Shown piece after piece: positions 55,482-63,422 of a stretch of 64,000 bases of DNA. Position 1 is the first letter of the stretch; each line of letters opens with the position of its first letter. The stretch comes from Novipirellula aureliae. GTDB lineage: Bacteria > Planctomycetota > Planctomycetia > Pirellulales > Pirellulaceae. The stretch is from NCBI RefSeq assembly GCF_007860185.1, contig NZ_SJPY01000003.1, positions 434,001 to 498,000 on the forward strand, read 5' to 3'. Position numbers and translations under genes: made by a program. The notes beneath the pieces were generated by a model, which was not told the DNA's origin, did not search any database, and saw only the letters and a program-made list of their open reading frames with translations.

Positions 55482-55850
55482 GGCCCTCTGTGAGAAATCG
55501 GCGAGCAGATCGAGAAAACCACGTCACCTACACGGCTGAATTGTGGCAGAAACGCAACACTACTCAATGATCTGGGCATAAGTTGGCTGCAATCGTGACC
55601 GATTCGACTAGAACAAAACACAAACCGACGACAATAGGGGAAGAAATGTGTCGCTCTTGAATCGGGAAAATATCGACAGTGATCCGATTGTCGCGGTCCT
55701 ATTTGCCCTACTTGAACAAACGCAGCAAAAGCGAGCTTAGTGATCTGGATCGTGATAGCCTCCAACTACCCGGCGGTGTAGCAACTGGACGAGGGTATTT
55801 TGAACATGATATCGCGAGAGGTTTTCGCGGTGAAACGAAAGGAGACTTGT
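55482..55850. other. Intergenic region between radC-like gene and ssb
   Basis: About 370 bases with divergent genes on both sides, so promoters for both must lie here. No further structure was recognised, other than a very short frame at 55648 discussed among rejected items. Confidence 0.4.
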
Positions 55851-56237
55851 ATGAGCTCTTACAATCGCGTGATTCTGATCGGCAATCTCACCCGAGACGT
55901 CGAACTGAAACACACAACTGGCGGCACTGCCGTCACCGAAATCGGGCTTGCCGTCAATGATCGACGCAAGCAGGACAATGAATGGATCGAGGAAACAACC
56001 TTTGTCGACGTCACTCTTTGGGGACGTACGGCCGAGGTTGCCAACGAGTATCTCGGCAAAGGCGAGCCCGTCCTGATCGAGGGTCGCTTGAAACTCGATT
56101 CATGGGAATCGGACGGAGCCAAACGATCAAAACTTCGCGTCGTTGGCGAACGAATGCGAATGCTAGGTCAGAAGAAACCTGGTCAGGCGTCAGCCAAACC
56201 GGAACAAGCTACAGAGGAATCTGCGGCTACTTTCTAA
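55851..56237 (+). CDS. ssb: Single-stranded DNA-binding protein
   Basis: 128 residues from the ATG at 55851 with AAAGGAGA upstream. The OB fold is clear: SYNRVILIGNLTRDVELKHTTGGTAVTEIGLAVNDR, then EETTFVDVTLWGRTAEVANEYLGKGEPVLIEGRLKLDSW. The C-terminal acidic tail that recruits repair proteins (usually ending DIPF) is here reduced to ATEESAATF, so partner binding may be weakened. Placed beside a mobile-type RadC and the integrase scar, it is more probably an element-borne copy than the housekeeping gene. Confidence 0.92.
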   Translation: MSSYNRVILIGNLTRDVELKHTTGGTAVTEIGLAVNDRRKQDNEWIEETTFVDVTLWGRTAEVANEYLGKGEPVLIEGRLKLDSWESDGAKRSKLRVVGERMRMLGQKKPGQASAKPEQATEESAATF

Positions 56238-56574
56238 ACCGCAACTTTACAATGGTCCCCGCCGTCACGCTCGATAGCATGACACCGCTACGCCGCTCGG
56301 GCCATTTTATCAATTATCACTCAATGTGATGTTATTTTGGCGTAATACTAGCGACCAACAGGAGTGGGTCTACACAATTCGGGCGGCAGCTCGCTTCGCC
56401 CCGCGGCCGTGCCGCACTATGACAGTTGAAACAGTTGGCGGACGAGCAATGGCTTTCTTCCGGCTAGACACGCTGCTTTGAAGTCTGGTATGACGCACGT
56501 TACCAGGCGTCAAGGAACCAGATCGACGGATCCGTTCAATTTGAGATAGTTCGTGCGTTTATAGAGATCAAATC
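56238..56574. other. Gap of about 340 bases without a gene
   Basis: Between ssb and the two-gene cassette. I see no open frame, tRNA-like fold or long repeat. It should contain the promoter of the cassette. Confidence 0.4.
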
Positions 56575-56892
56575 ATGCCAACCACAGCAATCTCGGAGCC
56601 AATCCTCGAGCGTTTTCAAAAACTCAAGGATGATTGGAAGTCCAGAACGCGGCATTTGTCAAACACAGCTCAAATCTCACTCGTCTTTTCCTATCAGCAA
56701 ATCATTGGCATGGGGCCCGCTATCGTTCCACTAATTTTGGCGGAGTTGGAGAAGGAACCCGACCATTGGTTCTGGGCATTGGAAGCGATCACTGGCGAGA
56801 ATCCGGTACGTGACACAGACGCTGGTGATGTCGAAGCCTCAGCCCAAGCATGGCTGCAATGGGGTAAGCAAAACGACTGGATCAAGAAATGA
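56575..56892 (+). CDS. Small helical protein partnered with DUF7689
   Basis: 105 residues. Predicted all-helical: LERFQKLKDDWKSRTRHL, then FSYQQIIGMGPAIVPLILAEL, and the conserved-looking block EPDHWFWALEAITGENPV followed by AQAWLQWGKQNDW. I know this protein only as a companion gene to DUF7689 proteins, with a stop that overlaps the next start (ATGA). That coupling is typical of toxin-antitoxin or effector-immunity cassettes, but no direct evidence supports the function. Confidence 0.7.
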   Translation: MPTTAISEPILERFQKLKDDWKSRTRHLSNTAQISLVFSYQQIIGMGPAIVPLILAELEKEPDHWFWALEAITGENPVRDTDAGDVEASAQAWLQWGKQNDWIKK

Positions 56893-57182
56893 AGTTGATC
56901 GATCTATTCCCTAATTTGACCGACGACAATCACGAAATCACCAGCCCGAAAACAATCAAGTACAATTGCATCGCCTGGGCTGCGAGAAACACCGAGCGGT
57001 GGTGGCAGCCGGGTGTTCATTGGCCAATTGACTCCGTGCGTGAAGATGTTGGTATCGGGATGGTCGCACACAATCCAACCAAGTTCACCCAAACGACCAC
57101 ATTTCCGGCCATCGGCCCAAGACTGGGCCAGACGCCGTTAAAAAGCGTGAATGCCAGGTCGTTTTCAATGTGGTATCATTGA
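56889..57182 (+). CDS. DUF7689-type protein, probably shortened
   Basis: 97 residues. The first half is typical: LFPNLTDDNHEITSPKTIKYNCIAWAARNTERWW, with a conserved Cys in YNCIAWA and a Trp-rich stretch before HWP. In related proteins the frame continues about 60 more residues with a conserved His (HAARQL-type block) and WxSKLG. Here, after VREDVGIG, the sequence differs (NPTKFTQTTTFPAIGPRLG) and ends early. A Cys/His protease- or transglutaminase-like fold is possible, and if so the His is missing. ATG overlaps the upstream stop by four bases. Confidence 0.6.
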   Translation: MKLIDLFPNLTDDNHEITSPKTIKYNCIAWAARNTERWWQPGVHWPIDSVREDVGIGMVAHNPTKFTQTTTFPAIGPRLGQTPLKSVNARSFSMWYH

Positions 57183-57250
57183 TCTAGGTGTCGCGTGAAG
57201 CGGCAAAAGTCGATAGATAACTCATTGGCAGGGAGCCTTTTGCACACGAT

Positions 57251-58288
57251 ATGGAATCCAGTTTCACGATGTCTCATGAACAAATGACCGAGGTCCACGC
57301 ACTTCTGCGGTTGTTTCGTGCCTATCGCGATCAAAACGATGCTGCATTTCGTAAGATTGCAGAATCGATCATCGCCGAACAGCTTGCAGGAAATCACCAC
57401 GCGGTTGCCAAAGAACTCCGATCGGCACTCGGCTCGGGATCCGATAGGCGTGCGCAAAGCGGCAAGCTGGCAACGCTCCCGCGAGACCGACGGTCTGGCG
57501 AAGAGCTGCTGACGATCTTTCATGAGCCAGCTAGTACCGAACACTTGGTCCTGGATGACGCGACACGCGAGCGAATCGATCGCGTTATCGACGAACGACG
57601 CAACGCCAAGAAACTGGCTCGCCATGGCTATTCGCCCAAGTCGAAGCTGCTGTTTTGGGGGCCGCCCGGTTGCGGAAAGACGCTGACGGCTCATTACTTG
57701 GCAAACCAATTCAACCTAAAAGTTGGCGTTGTCCGCCTCAGTGCGTTGATCTCCAGCTACATGGGCGATACCGCGTCTCATCTGCAACGAGTGTTTGACA
57801 TCGCTCAAACGACTCCGATGGTGCTGCTGTTTGACGAGATCGATTCGATCGCAAAAAACCGCGACGACGTCAACGATGTGGGCGAACTGAAGCGGATCGT
57901 CAACAGTCTGCTTCAAGCAATGGATTCGTTTGCCGCCAAGGAGAGCATTCTCATCGGTGCCAGTAACCATCAGTACCTGATGGACCCGGCCATTTGGCGA
58001 CGCTTTGACGATGTGGTTGTTTTCCCGAAGCCAACGCCTCCCCTTCGCAAGGCATTCATCCAGCATCACCTTAATGGCATCACCTTCAAAGGGACGATTG
58101 ATTCGCTAGTCAAGAAGACCGCCGGGATGTCATTCGCTCAACTCGAACACGTCCTGATCGAGTCCATCAAGTCGATGATCTTGGAAGACTGCAAGCAACT
58201 AACCACCGAACATGTGACACGACAGTTGAAGTACCAGCGAAAGATGGTTTCGGCAATGAAACAGGGGCAAGAAGGAACGGATGAATAG
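57251..58288 (+). CDS. ietA: AAA ATPase of an IetAS-type system
   Basis: 345 residues. Walker A is GPPGCGKT (137-144), Walker B is VLLFDEID (about 190-197), sensor 1 lies in LIGASNHQYL, the arginine finger in IWRRFDDVV, and the C-terminal lid in KKTAGMSFAQLEHVLIES. N-terminal residues 1-100 are helical and charged. The stop codon lies inside the next gene (8 bases overlap), which codes for a subtilisin-type protease. AAA ATPase plus subtilisin in this order is IetAS, first described as a plasmid stability pair in Agrobacterium and later reported as anti-phage. The exact action is not known; regulation of the protease by the ATPase is inference. Confidence 0.85.
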   Translation: MESSFTMSHEQMTEVHALLRLFRAYRDQNDAAFRKIAESIIAEQLAGNHHAVAKELRSALGSGSDRRAQSGKLATLPRDRRSGEELLTIFHEPASTEHLVLDDATRERIDRVIDERRNAKKLARHGYSPKSKLLFWGPPGCGKTLTAHYLANQFNLKVGVVRLSALISSYMGDTASHLQRVFDIAQTTPMVLLFDEIDSIAKNRDDVNDVGELKRIVNSLLQAMDSFAAKESILIGASNHQYLMDPAIWRRFDDVVVFPKPTPPLRKAFIQHHLNGITFKGTIDSLVKKTAGMSFAQLEHVLIESIKSMILEDCKQLTTEHVTRQLKYQRKMVSAMKQGQEGTDE

Positions 58289-60701
58289 CGAGTTCCCACC
58301 TAAATACTTGCCAGAACCGACGTATCTGAATCGCCGACCCGAAAAGCCGCGTCGTCAACCGCTCGCACCAGAAGTGCTCGCCCGTCGTGGCGAGATCGCC
58401 CGCGTCTTGGGCATCAAAGTTGACTCGCTGAATCGTCTGCTCAACGGACTGACCAACGAGCAACGCAAAGCGATCTTCTTCAAAGTCACTCACGACGGCC
58501 CGATCGATCTTGCGGGAACAGGACTCAAGCCGCTTGTGGACCGGTCCGAGAATGTCACGCTCGTCGTACCCCGAAATGATGACCTGAGTGCATTCACGGC
58601 CAAGCTCGATCGATTCGCCAATAACGAACCCACTGGCCCCGGCTATGTAACCGGTCAGGACTTCGCTCGCATTGAAGACCTTGAACGCGGCGACCCAAAA
58701 GATCGGTTGAGCGACGAGTTGTTGGCCGACTACGACTCGATCATCAAGATCAAGCAACCGACATTCATTTGCGAAATCGAAATTCTGTCACTCGCACAAG
58801 GGCCGAAACAGCGTGTAAACGAGATCGCCGAAATCCTTCAGGACCTTAACAACGCCTTTGCCAGCGGTGTTCACGGGACGCTGTTTGAACACGAACGAAG
58901 TTCAGGCGTTTGCCGTGCAGTGATTCGTTGTTCGGGAGCGATGTTCAAGCGATTGGTCGAAGAAGATCGTTGGCAGAGGCGGATTGCTTGGTTTGAACCC
59001 AAGCCGAAATTTGAGACTTTCCACACGACGTGGCACCGCTTTCAGTTTGACAAGCTTGATGAAATTGCTCCGCCGCCGGAAGATGCTCCGATCATCTGTG
59101 TGGTCGATTCAGGTGTGTCACCGGGCAATCCGTTTCTGAAACCCGTTGCGAAAGACGATCTGATCGTCTCCTTCCTGAAATCTGCGCCCGACTCTCCTTA
59201 CGACGAAGTTGGACACGGCTCCGGTGTCGCTTCGCTTGCCGCCTACTACGTCCTCAATCTTGCCGAAGGTGCATCCAACCAAGCAACCGCTTGGATTGCT
59301 AGCGCCAGAATCCTCGACGACACCAATCAAATCGAAGAGAGCCGGCTGTTTTCGCGAGTTCTGGAGGACGTTGTTAAACACTTTGCTCCGCTGGGCGTGA
59401 GGATCTTTAATTTGTCAGTCGCCGATTTGGCCAAAAAGTGGAACCAAGACAGCAAGCGGACACAATCCCGCACGTCGTGGACCGCGAGGACCATTGATCG
59501 GTTGAGCCGCGAATACGACGTAGTCTTCGTCGTCGCGACGGGCAATATTTCGCCGCCGGTCATTCTGGATTCTCTCAAGGCGGGAAATGACTACCCTGTT
59601 TACCTCTGCGACGAGGATTCAAGAATTCTCGATCCCGGACAAGCTGCTCTGGCGGTCAGCGTGGGGTCGGTCAGTAGTGGAACTTTGGTTGCCCATTCAC
59701 CGGACACTACCCTTGCACTGCAATACGAACCGTCGCCCTTCACGCGATCCGGGCCAGGTATCAAACGCGAAACCAAGCCCGAACTCGTCGAGATCGGTGG
59801 CAATTTGGTGAGCGATGTCGAACGTACATCCGTTCGCGCGAATCTGGCAACGAATGTTGTGATGGCCAGTCACCAACTTTCCCCGGCAGCGGCGCACAAC
59901 TACGGAACCAGCTTCGCTGCGCCGCGAATTGCCAACAAGTTAGCGGCGATCCTTCAAGATTTGCAGCTGATGGGGATAGAGCCTATCAGAGCCCCGCTCT
60001 TAAAAGCGTTCTTGGTGAATTCGGCAACGTATCGCGGCGAGTTGGACCGAGTCATCGAGAGCTTGGACGCGGTCGAGAAGAAAAAGTGGCTTGACGTCCT
60101 TGGCTACGGGTTTCCGGACGCTTCTCAAGCGACCGATTGCGACGACTTCTCGATCCTACTGTTCCATCAGGGAACGATTGAGCCCGACAAAGTGGCGTTC
60201 TTCGACATCCCGATACCGGCTAGCCTGTCACAATCAACTGGCAAGAAACGAATCACGGTGACACTGGCTCATTTCCCCGAGGTGCAGAAATGGGGTTTGG
60301 AAAGCTACTTTGGCGCTGATCTGAAATGGCGAATGTTTCGCGGAAATGTGGATCGCGAAGCAGTTGTCGAAGCCATGTCGGCATCAAGCACCGACGACGA
60401 CATTGAGAGCGAGGCATCGGATATCGAGTTACCTAACGAAGTTCCGTTCGAGCACAAGATCACGCGTCGTTCACGCGGCTCCATCCAGCATGATTGGCAC
60501 GAATGGTCGCAGCATCGTGACGCGTACAGCGACAATCACTACACGCTCGCCATTGCCAGTCACAAGCGTTGGGCCCGAGCGGTTGAGCCAATACCGTTCG
60601 CAGTCGTCATCCGGATTGAGGATATCGGGGCGACGGTCCCCATTTACACCGAGATCGCAAACGCTGTTGACATAATGGTGCAAACGCGAACGCGGGGCTG
60701 A
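58281..60701 (+). CDS. ietS: Subtilisin-like serine protease of an IetAS-type system
   Basis: 806 residues. The S8 triad is complete: Asp276 in ICVVDSGVSP, His312 in EVGHGSGVASLAAYY, Ser544 in YGTSFAAPRIAN; the oxyanion Asn lies in VVATGNISPP. There is no signal peptide, so it acts in the cytoplasm. Residues 1-260 form an N-terminal domain (EVLARRGEIARVLGIKVDSL, LNRLLNGLTNEQRK) found in IetS-type proteases, and about 210 residues after the catalytic domain contain a beta-rich end (KKRITVTLAHFPEVQKWGLE). Start ATG lies 8 bases inside the ATPase gene with AAGGAA before it. Cleavage target unknown. Confidence 0.88.
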   Translation: MNSEFPPKYLPEPTYLNRRPEKPRRQPLAPEVLARRGEIARVLGIKVDSLNRLLNGLTNEQRKAIFFKVTHDGPIDLAGTGLKPLVDRSENVTLVVPRNDDLSAFTAKLDRFANNEPTGPGYVTGQDFARIEDLERGDPKDRLSDELLADYDSIIKIKQPTFICEIEILSLAQGPKQRVNEIAEILQDLNNAFASGVHGTLFEHERSSGVCRAVIRCSGAMFKRLVEEDRWQRRIAWFEPKPKFETFHTTWHRFQFDKLDEIAPPPEDAPIICVVDSGVSPGNPFLKPVAKDDLIVSFLKSAPDSPYDEVGHGSGVASLAAYYVLNLAEGASNQATAWIASARILDDTNQIEESRLFSRVLEDVVKHFAPLGVRIFNLSVADLAKKWNQDSKRTQSRTSWTARTIDRLSREYDVVFVVATGNISPPVILDSLKAGNDYPVYLCDEDSRILDPGQAALAVSVGSVSSGTLVAHSPDTTLALQYEPSPFTRSGPGIKRETKPELVEIGGNLVSDVERTSVRANLATNVVMASHQLSPAAAHNYGTSFAAPRIANKLAAILQDLQLMGIEPIRAPLLKAFLVNSATYRGELDRVIESLDAVEKKKWLDVLGYGFPDASQATDCDDFSILLFHQGTIEPDKVAFFDIPIPASLSQSTGKKRITVTLAHFPEVQKWGLESYFGADLKWRMFRGNVDREAVVEAMSASSTDDDIESEASDIELPNEVPFEHKITRRSRGSIQHDWHEWSQHRDAYSDNHYTLAIASHKRWARAVEPIPFAVVIRIEDIGATVPIYTEIANAVDIMVQTRTRG

Positions 60702-60933
60702 ATGTTTGTTTTCTGTCGCCGTCAATCCCGAATCCCGAGCCTGACCCTATGCCGTTGCGCGGAATGCAGACGTCACCAGTGAATTGGCTTCATCGCGAGT
60801 CGTGAATCCAGCGGGGAAATCTGGCTTGGCAGGTGGCGGCTTGCTCATGACAAGACGCTATCACGAGGCTCACGCCGAAGGCAATTCATCCCTAATCAAA
60901 TGCCGACCACCAACGGAAGCGGCCAGCGACTCC

Positions 60934-62103
60934 TTAAATTGCCTTGCTGCATTCCTCCAGAATCTTTGGGATGTCCTGGTCGGTAAAGATTCCATAAAGC
61001 TCGTTGGCCGTGGCGGATCGCAGTTCACCGGGCGGCAGCTCGTCGCGTGAATCGAGTGCCACCTTCAGCTCAAGAGCACGCTCAAGCCGCCAAGCGAAGG
61101 TTTCGACCGCCAGTAACCGGCGCAGGAATTCTTGCGTTTCCTCGCGGTGCCAGCCTTCGGTTTCCTGCACGTACTCAATGGCTTCGTCTCTGCTACCGAT
61201 GACCACACCATACCGTTGACTCTCGCTCGTTTCTTCTGTTCGTAAAAGTACGATCTCGGGAACATACAGATTGTACGACAGTCCACGACACAGCCAGCGG
61301 ACAGCTTCTCGTCGGCGACCGTCCAAGATTTCGATCAGGCAGCGTGTGTAGAGATTGGTTCCATCCGCGCCGTGTTTTTCCAAGCTCGCTCTCGCTTTTT
61401 GTGGGCTTTTGGCTTCTAGGTACAGACTGGGAAGCAAGTAGCGAATCCCTTGATTGTCGTTGGGATTGAACGCCAGAATCTGTTCATAAACATCGACCGC
61501 TTCCAAATGGCGACGTTCCCGTTCCAAGGCCAACCCATAGCCATGTGCAGCCCGCAAGAACGGGCGATTGCGAAGGAAACCCCAGGGAAGCTGACCCGAG
61601 AAAGCCTTTGGGATTGACAGTATTCCAATGCGATAACCCATCTCAAAATACTTCAAAGCCCGAGCATCATGACCGAGATTGGTTTCGATAATGCCCAGAT
61701 GATGGTACGCGTCGATGTGGTAGGGGAACCGCTTGATGAACTTGCGCAAAATGCGCCTCGCCTTTTTATAGTCTCCCATGTCGAGATCCTCCAGCGCTCC
61801 GTCAAACGCCACTCTGTCTTCGTAGCTCACATACTCCATGAACTCGTGCTCGTTTTCGTAGCTCACCGCCGCGACTTCCGGGGCTCTGCCGCCGATAAAC
61901 GATGGATCGATGCGTGTGGCGATCACCTTCCATCGCTGTTGGTCCTTGCCAGGCTCAGCAGAGTGTGGTTCCACAATGATGACTTCATTCTCAACATATT
62001 TGGACGTGCCCGCGATCTTCAACGCTTCGGGTTTGATACCATCAAGTGGCTGGGCTAAAACGTGGTCGCGGCGAACCTCTAGTATTCGATGCTCGGTTTG
62101 CAT
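60934..62103 (-). CDS. TPR protein
   Basis: 389 residues without a signal peptide. Residues 1-90 form a separate beta-rich part (ILEVRRDHVLAQPLDGIKPEA, ENEVIIVEPHSAEPGKDQQRWKVIATRIDP). Then come helical repeats: YKKARRILRKFIKRFPYHIDAYHHLGIIETNLGHDARALKYFE, HLEAVDVYEQILAFNPNDNQGIRYLLPSLYLEAKSPQKARASLEK, and TRCLIEILDGRRREAVRWLCRGLSYNLYVPEIVL. The order and spacing suit TPRs; the ILEVR start is unlike any enzyme I know. It converges on ietS with about 230 bases between stops, so it is not in the same operon, but it lies in the same accessory block. Confidence 0.8.
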   Translation of the reverse strand: MQTEHRILEVRRDHVLAQPLDGIKPEALKIAGTSKYVENEVIIVEPHSAEPGKDQQRWKVIATRIDPSFIGGRAPEVAAVSYENEHEFMEYVSYEDRVAFDGALEDLDMGDYKKARRILRKFIKRFPYHIDAYHHLGIIETNLGHDARALKYFEMGYRIGILSIPKAFSGQLPWGFLRNRPFLRAAHGYGLALERERRHLEAVDVYEQILAFNPNDNQGIRYLLPSLYLEAKSPQKARASLEKHGADGTNLYTRCLIEILDGRRREAVRWLCRGLSYNLYVPEIVLLRTEETSESQRYGVVIGSRDEAIEYVQETEGWHREETQEFLRRLLAVETFAWRLERALELKVALDSRDELPPGELRSATANELYGIFTDQDIPKILEECSKAI

Positions 62104-62561
62104 AGTGAATTCGTGTCAGGGCTTGGTGAAATAACCAAATTGGGAATGGGGAGTGGAGCCTAGTGTCCTACAATTCTCCAGTGGAATGCCTCGCTTTTCA
62201 AGGTCCCCGCCCCCGTTTCAGGCATTCGGCTTGGCCAGCATGGACCGATCTCGAAACAAAGTGATGGTTACCACTTACCAAAAGTGATCGCACTTTTTTG
62301 CTGCGTTAGCGACTCACCATTTGGCAGCGGATGCAGCGGGCGTCGATTCGACCAGCACCGTCGTACCAGACAGCGAGAATGATCTCCAAAATTCTCAGCA
62401 AGTCGGCCACCATCGCGCAATCACGCATCGACCGAATAACCACCACTCGGAAGGGCTCTCCAGAATTCGCACCAACTCGGCCGCGCACCCCTCAGCGGAA
62501 CTAATAATCCCTACAGTCACAATTCGGCCAAAACTACGACATCAAAAAAGCCGGTAACATT
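62104..62561. other. Region of about 460 bases without a clear gene
   Basis: Lies upstream of the PEP-CTERM protein on the plus strand. A signal peptide and the first LamG strands would be expected here, but no frame shows them; the sequence may be a decayed 5' end. Includes the inverted repeat at 62524. Confidence 0.45.
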
Positions 62562-62569
62562 TTGGCCGA
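62524..62569. other. 10-bp inverted repeat at the start of the PEP-CTERM gene
   Basis: tcggccaaaa (62524-62533) and ttttggccga (62560-62569) pair perfectly around 26 bases. The right arm covers the TTG that opens the frame. Confidence 0.55.
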
Positions 62570-63386
62570 AAACCGAAGATCAAACCTGACCCCCGCGAAG
62601 CGATTCCTTTCATCGAATAGTATGAACACCAGTCCGACACTGCGCAGCGATGTCCTCAATGGACGCTCCGTGCTCGAGTTTGACGGCAATGATCTGATGG
62701 TCTCGTCGGCCAGTGGCAGTCTGATGGATCCTGGCGCTGGCTTGACGATGTTCTACGTCGCGACCGGAGATCAGTCGGGGGACGTTGCGGCACGCTTGTT
62801 CCAATTCGGCAGTTCAACGAACAATTCAGGCGAGATCGTCGCGGCGGATCTTTCCACCACCGATGGCGAGCAGAGCGGATTTCGATTTAACAACGGGGCG
62901 GCTCTCTACGATGCGCCGATCGATCCGGATGCGTTTCCTATTGGCATCCTGCGAGTCATCCCTGGTGAGGGTCACAACGAAGCCCAGTTTTTCGTCAATG
63001 GCTTGATGGATGAAAATCGCTTTACCGGAAACGGCAACAATCCGAACAACACGATCATGCTAACCGATAACGATCTGGAGTTGATTCTCGGAACCGGTCG
63101 AGGCGACGATGGTGGTATCTTTAGCGGCGACTTTTTCGTTGGCCAGTTAGCAGAGTTAGCGATCTACGACCGGGCACTCACGACGCTGGAAATGAATCTG
63201 GTAGGAAACTATTTTTCAAACGAATATGACTTAGCGTTCCAATACAACTTGGATGCTTTCGTCGTCGCGATCCCCGAGCCATCCTCGGTCCTGTGGATTG
63301 CCATGTTTGGCGGTTGGATTGTGATGCGTCGAAGAAAAACGATGTATCACTTTCCCCCTCTTCGTTCGAAGCCAATCATCGTCTGA
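62562..63386 (+). CDS. LamG-like PEP-CTERM surface protein, N-terminus missing
   Basis: 274 residues from TTG at 62562, or 254 from the ATG at 62622. PTLRSDVLNGRSVLEFDGNDLMV and LTMFYVATGDQSG begin a concanavalin/LamG fold; QFFVNGLMDENRF, LELILGTGRGDDGG and GQLAELAIYDRALTTLEMN are the later strands. The C-terminus is the PEP-CTERM signal: IPEPSSVLWIAMFGG then RRRK. This marks export to the cell surface through exosortase-type sorting. No signal peptide is visible before the fold, and the first sheet strands (WLDASD block) are also lacking, so the gene seems truncated at its 5' end. Confidence 0.7.
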   Translation: MAENRRSNLTPAKRFLSSNSMNTSPTLRSDVLNGRSVLEFDGNDLMVSSASGSLMDPGAGLTMFYVATGDQSGDVAARLFQFGSSTNNSGEIVAADLSTTDGEQSGFRFNNGAALYDAPIDPDAFPIGILRVIPGEGHNEAQFFVNGLMDENRFTGNGNNPNNTIMLTDNDLELILGTGRGDDGGIFSGDFFVGQLAELAIYDRALTTLEMNLVGNYFSNEYDLAFQYNLDAFVVAIPEPSSVLWIAMFGGWIVMRRRKTMYHFPPLRSKPIIV

Positions 63387-63422
63387 ATGAGGCCGAACGC
63401 GTCGACATGTCGAACCCATCTG

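Noticed and set aside
55648-55740. 30-residue frame with GTG start just upstream of ssb
   Set aside because: A weak ribosome site (GGGGAAG) and a helical peptide are present, but length and codon content give no firm support; not listed as a gene.
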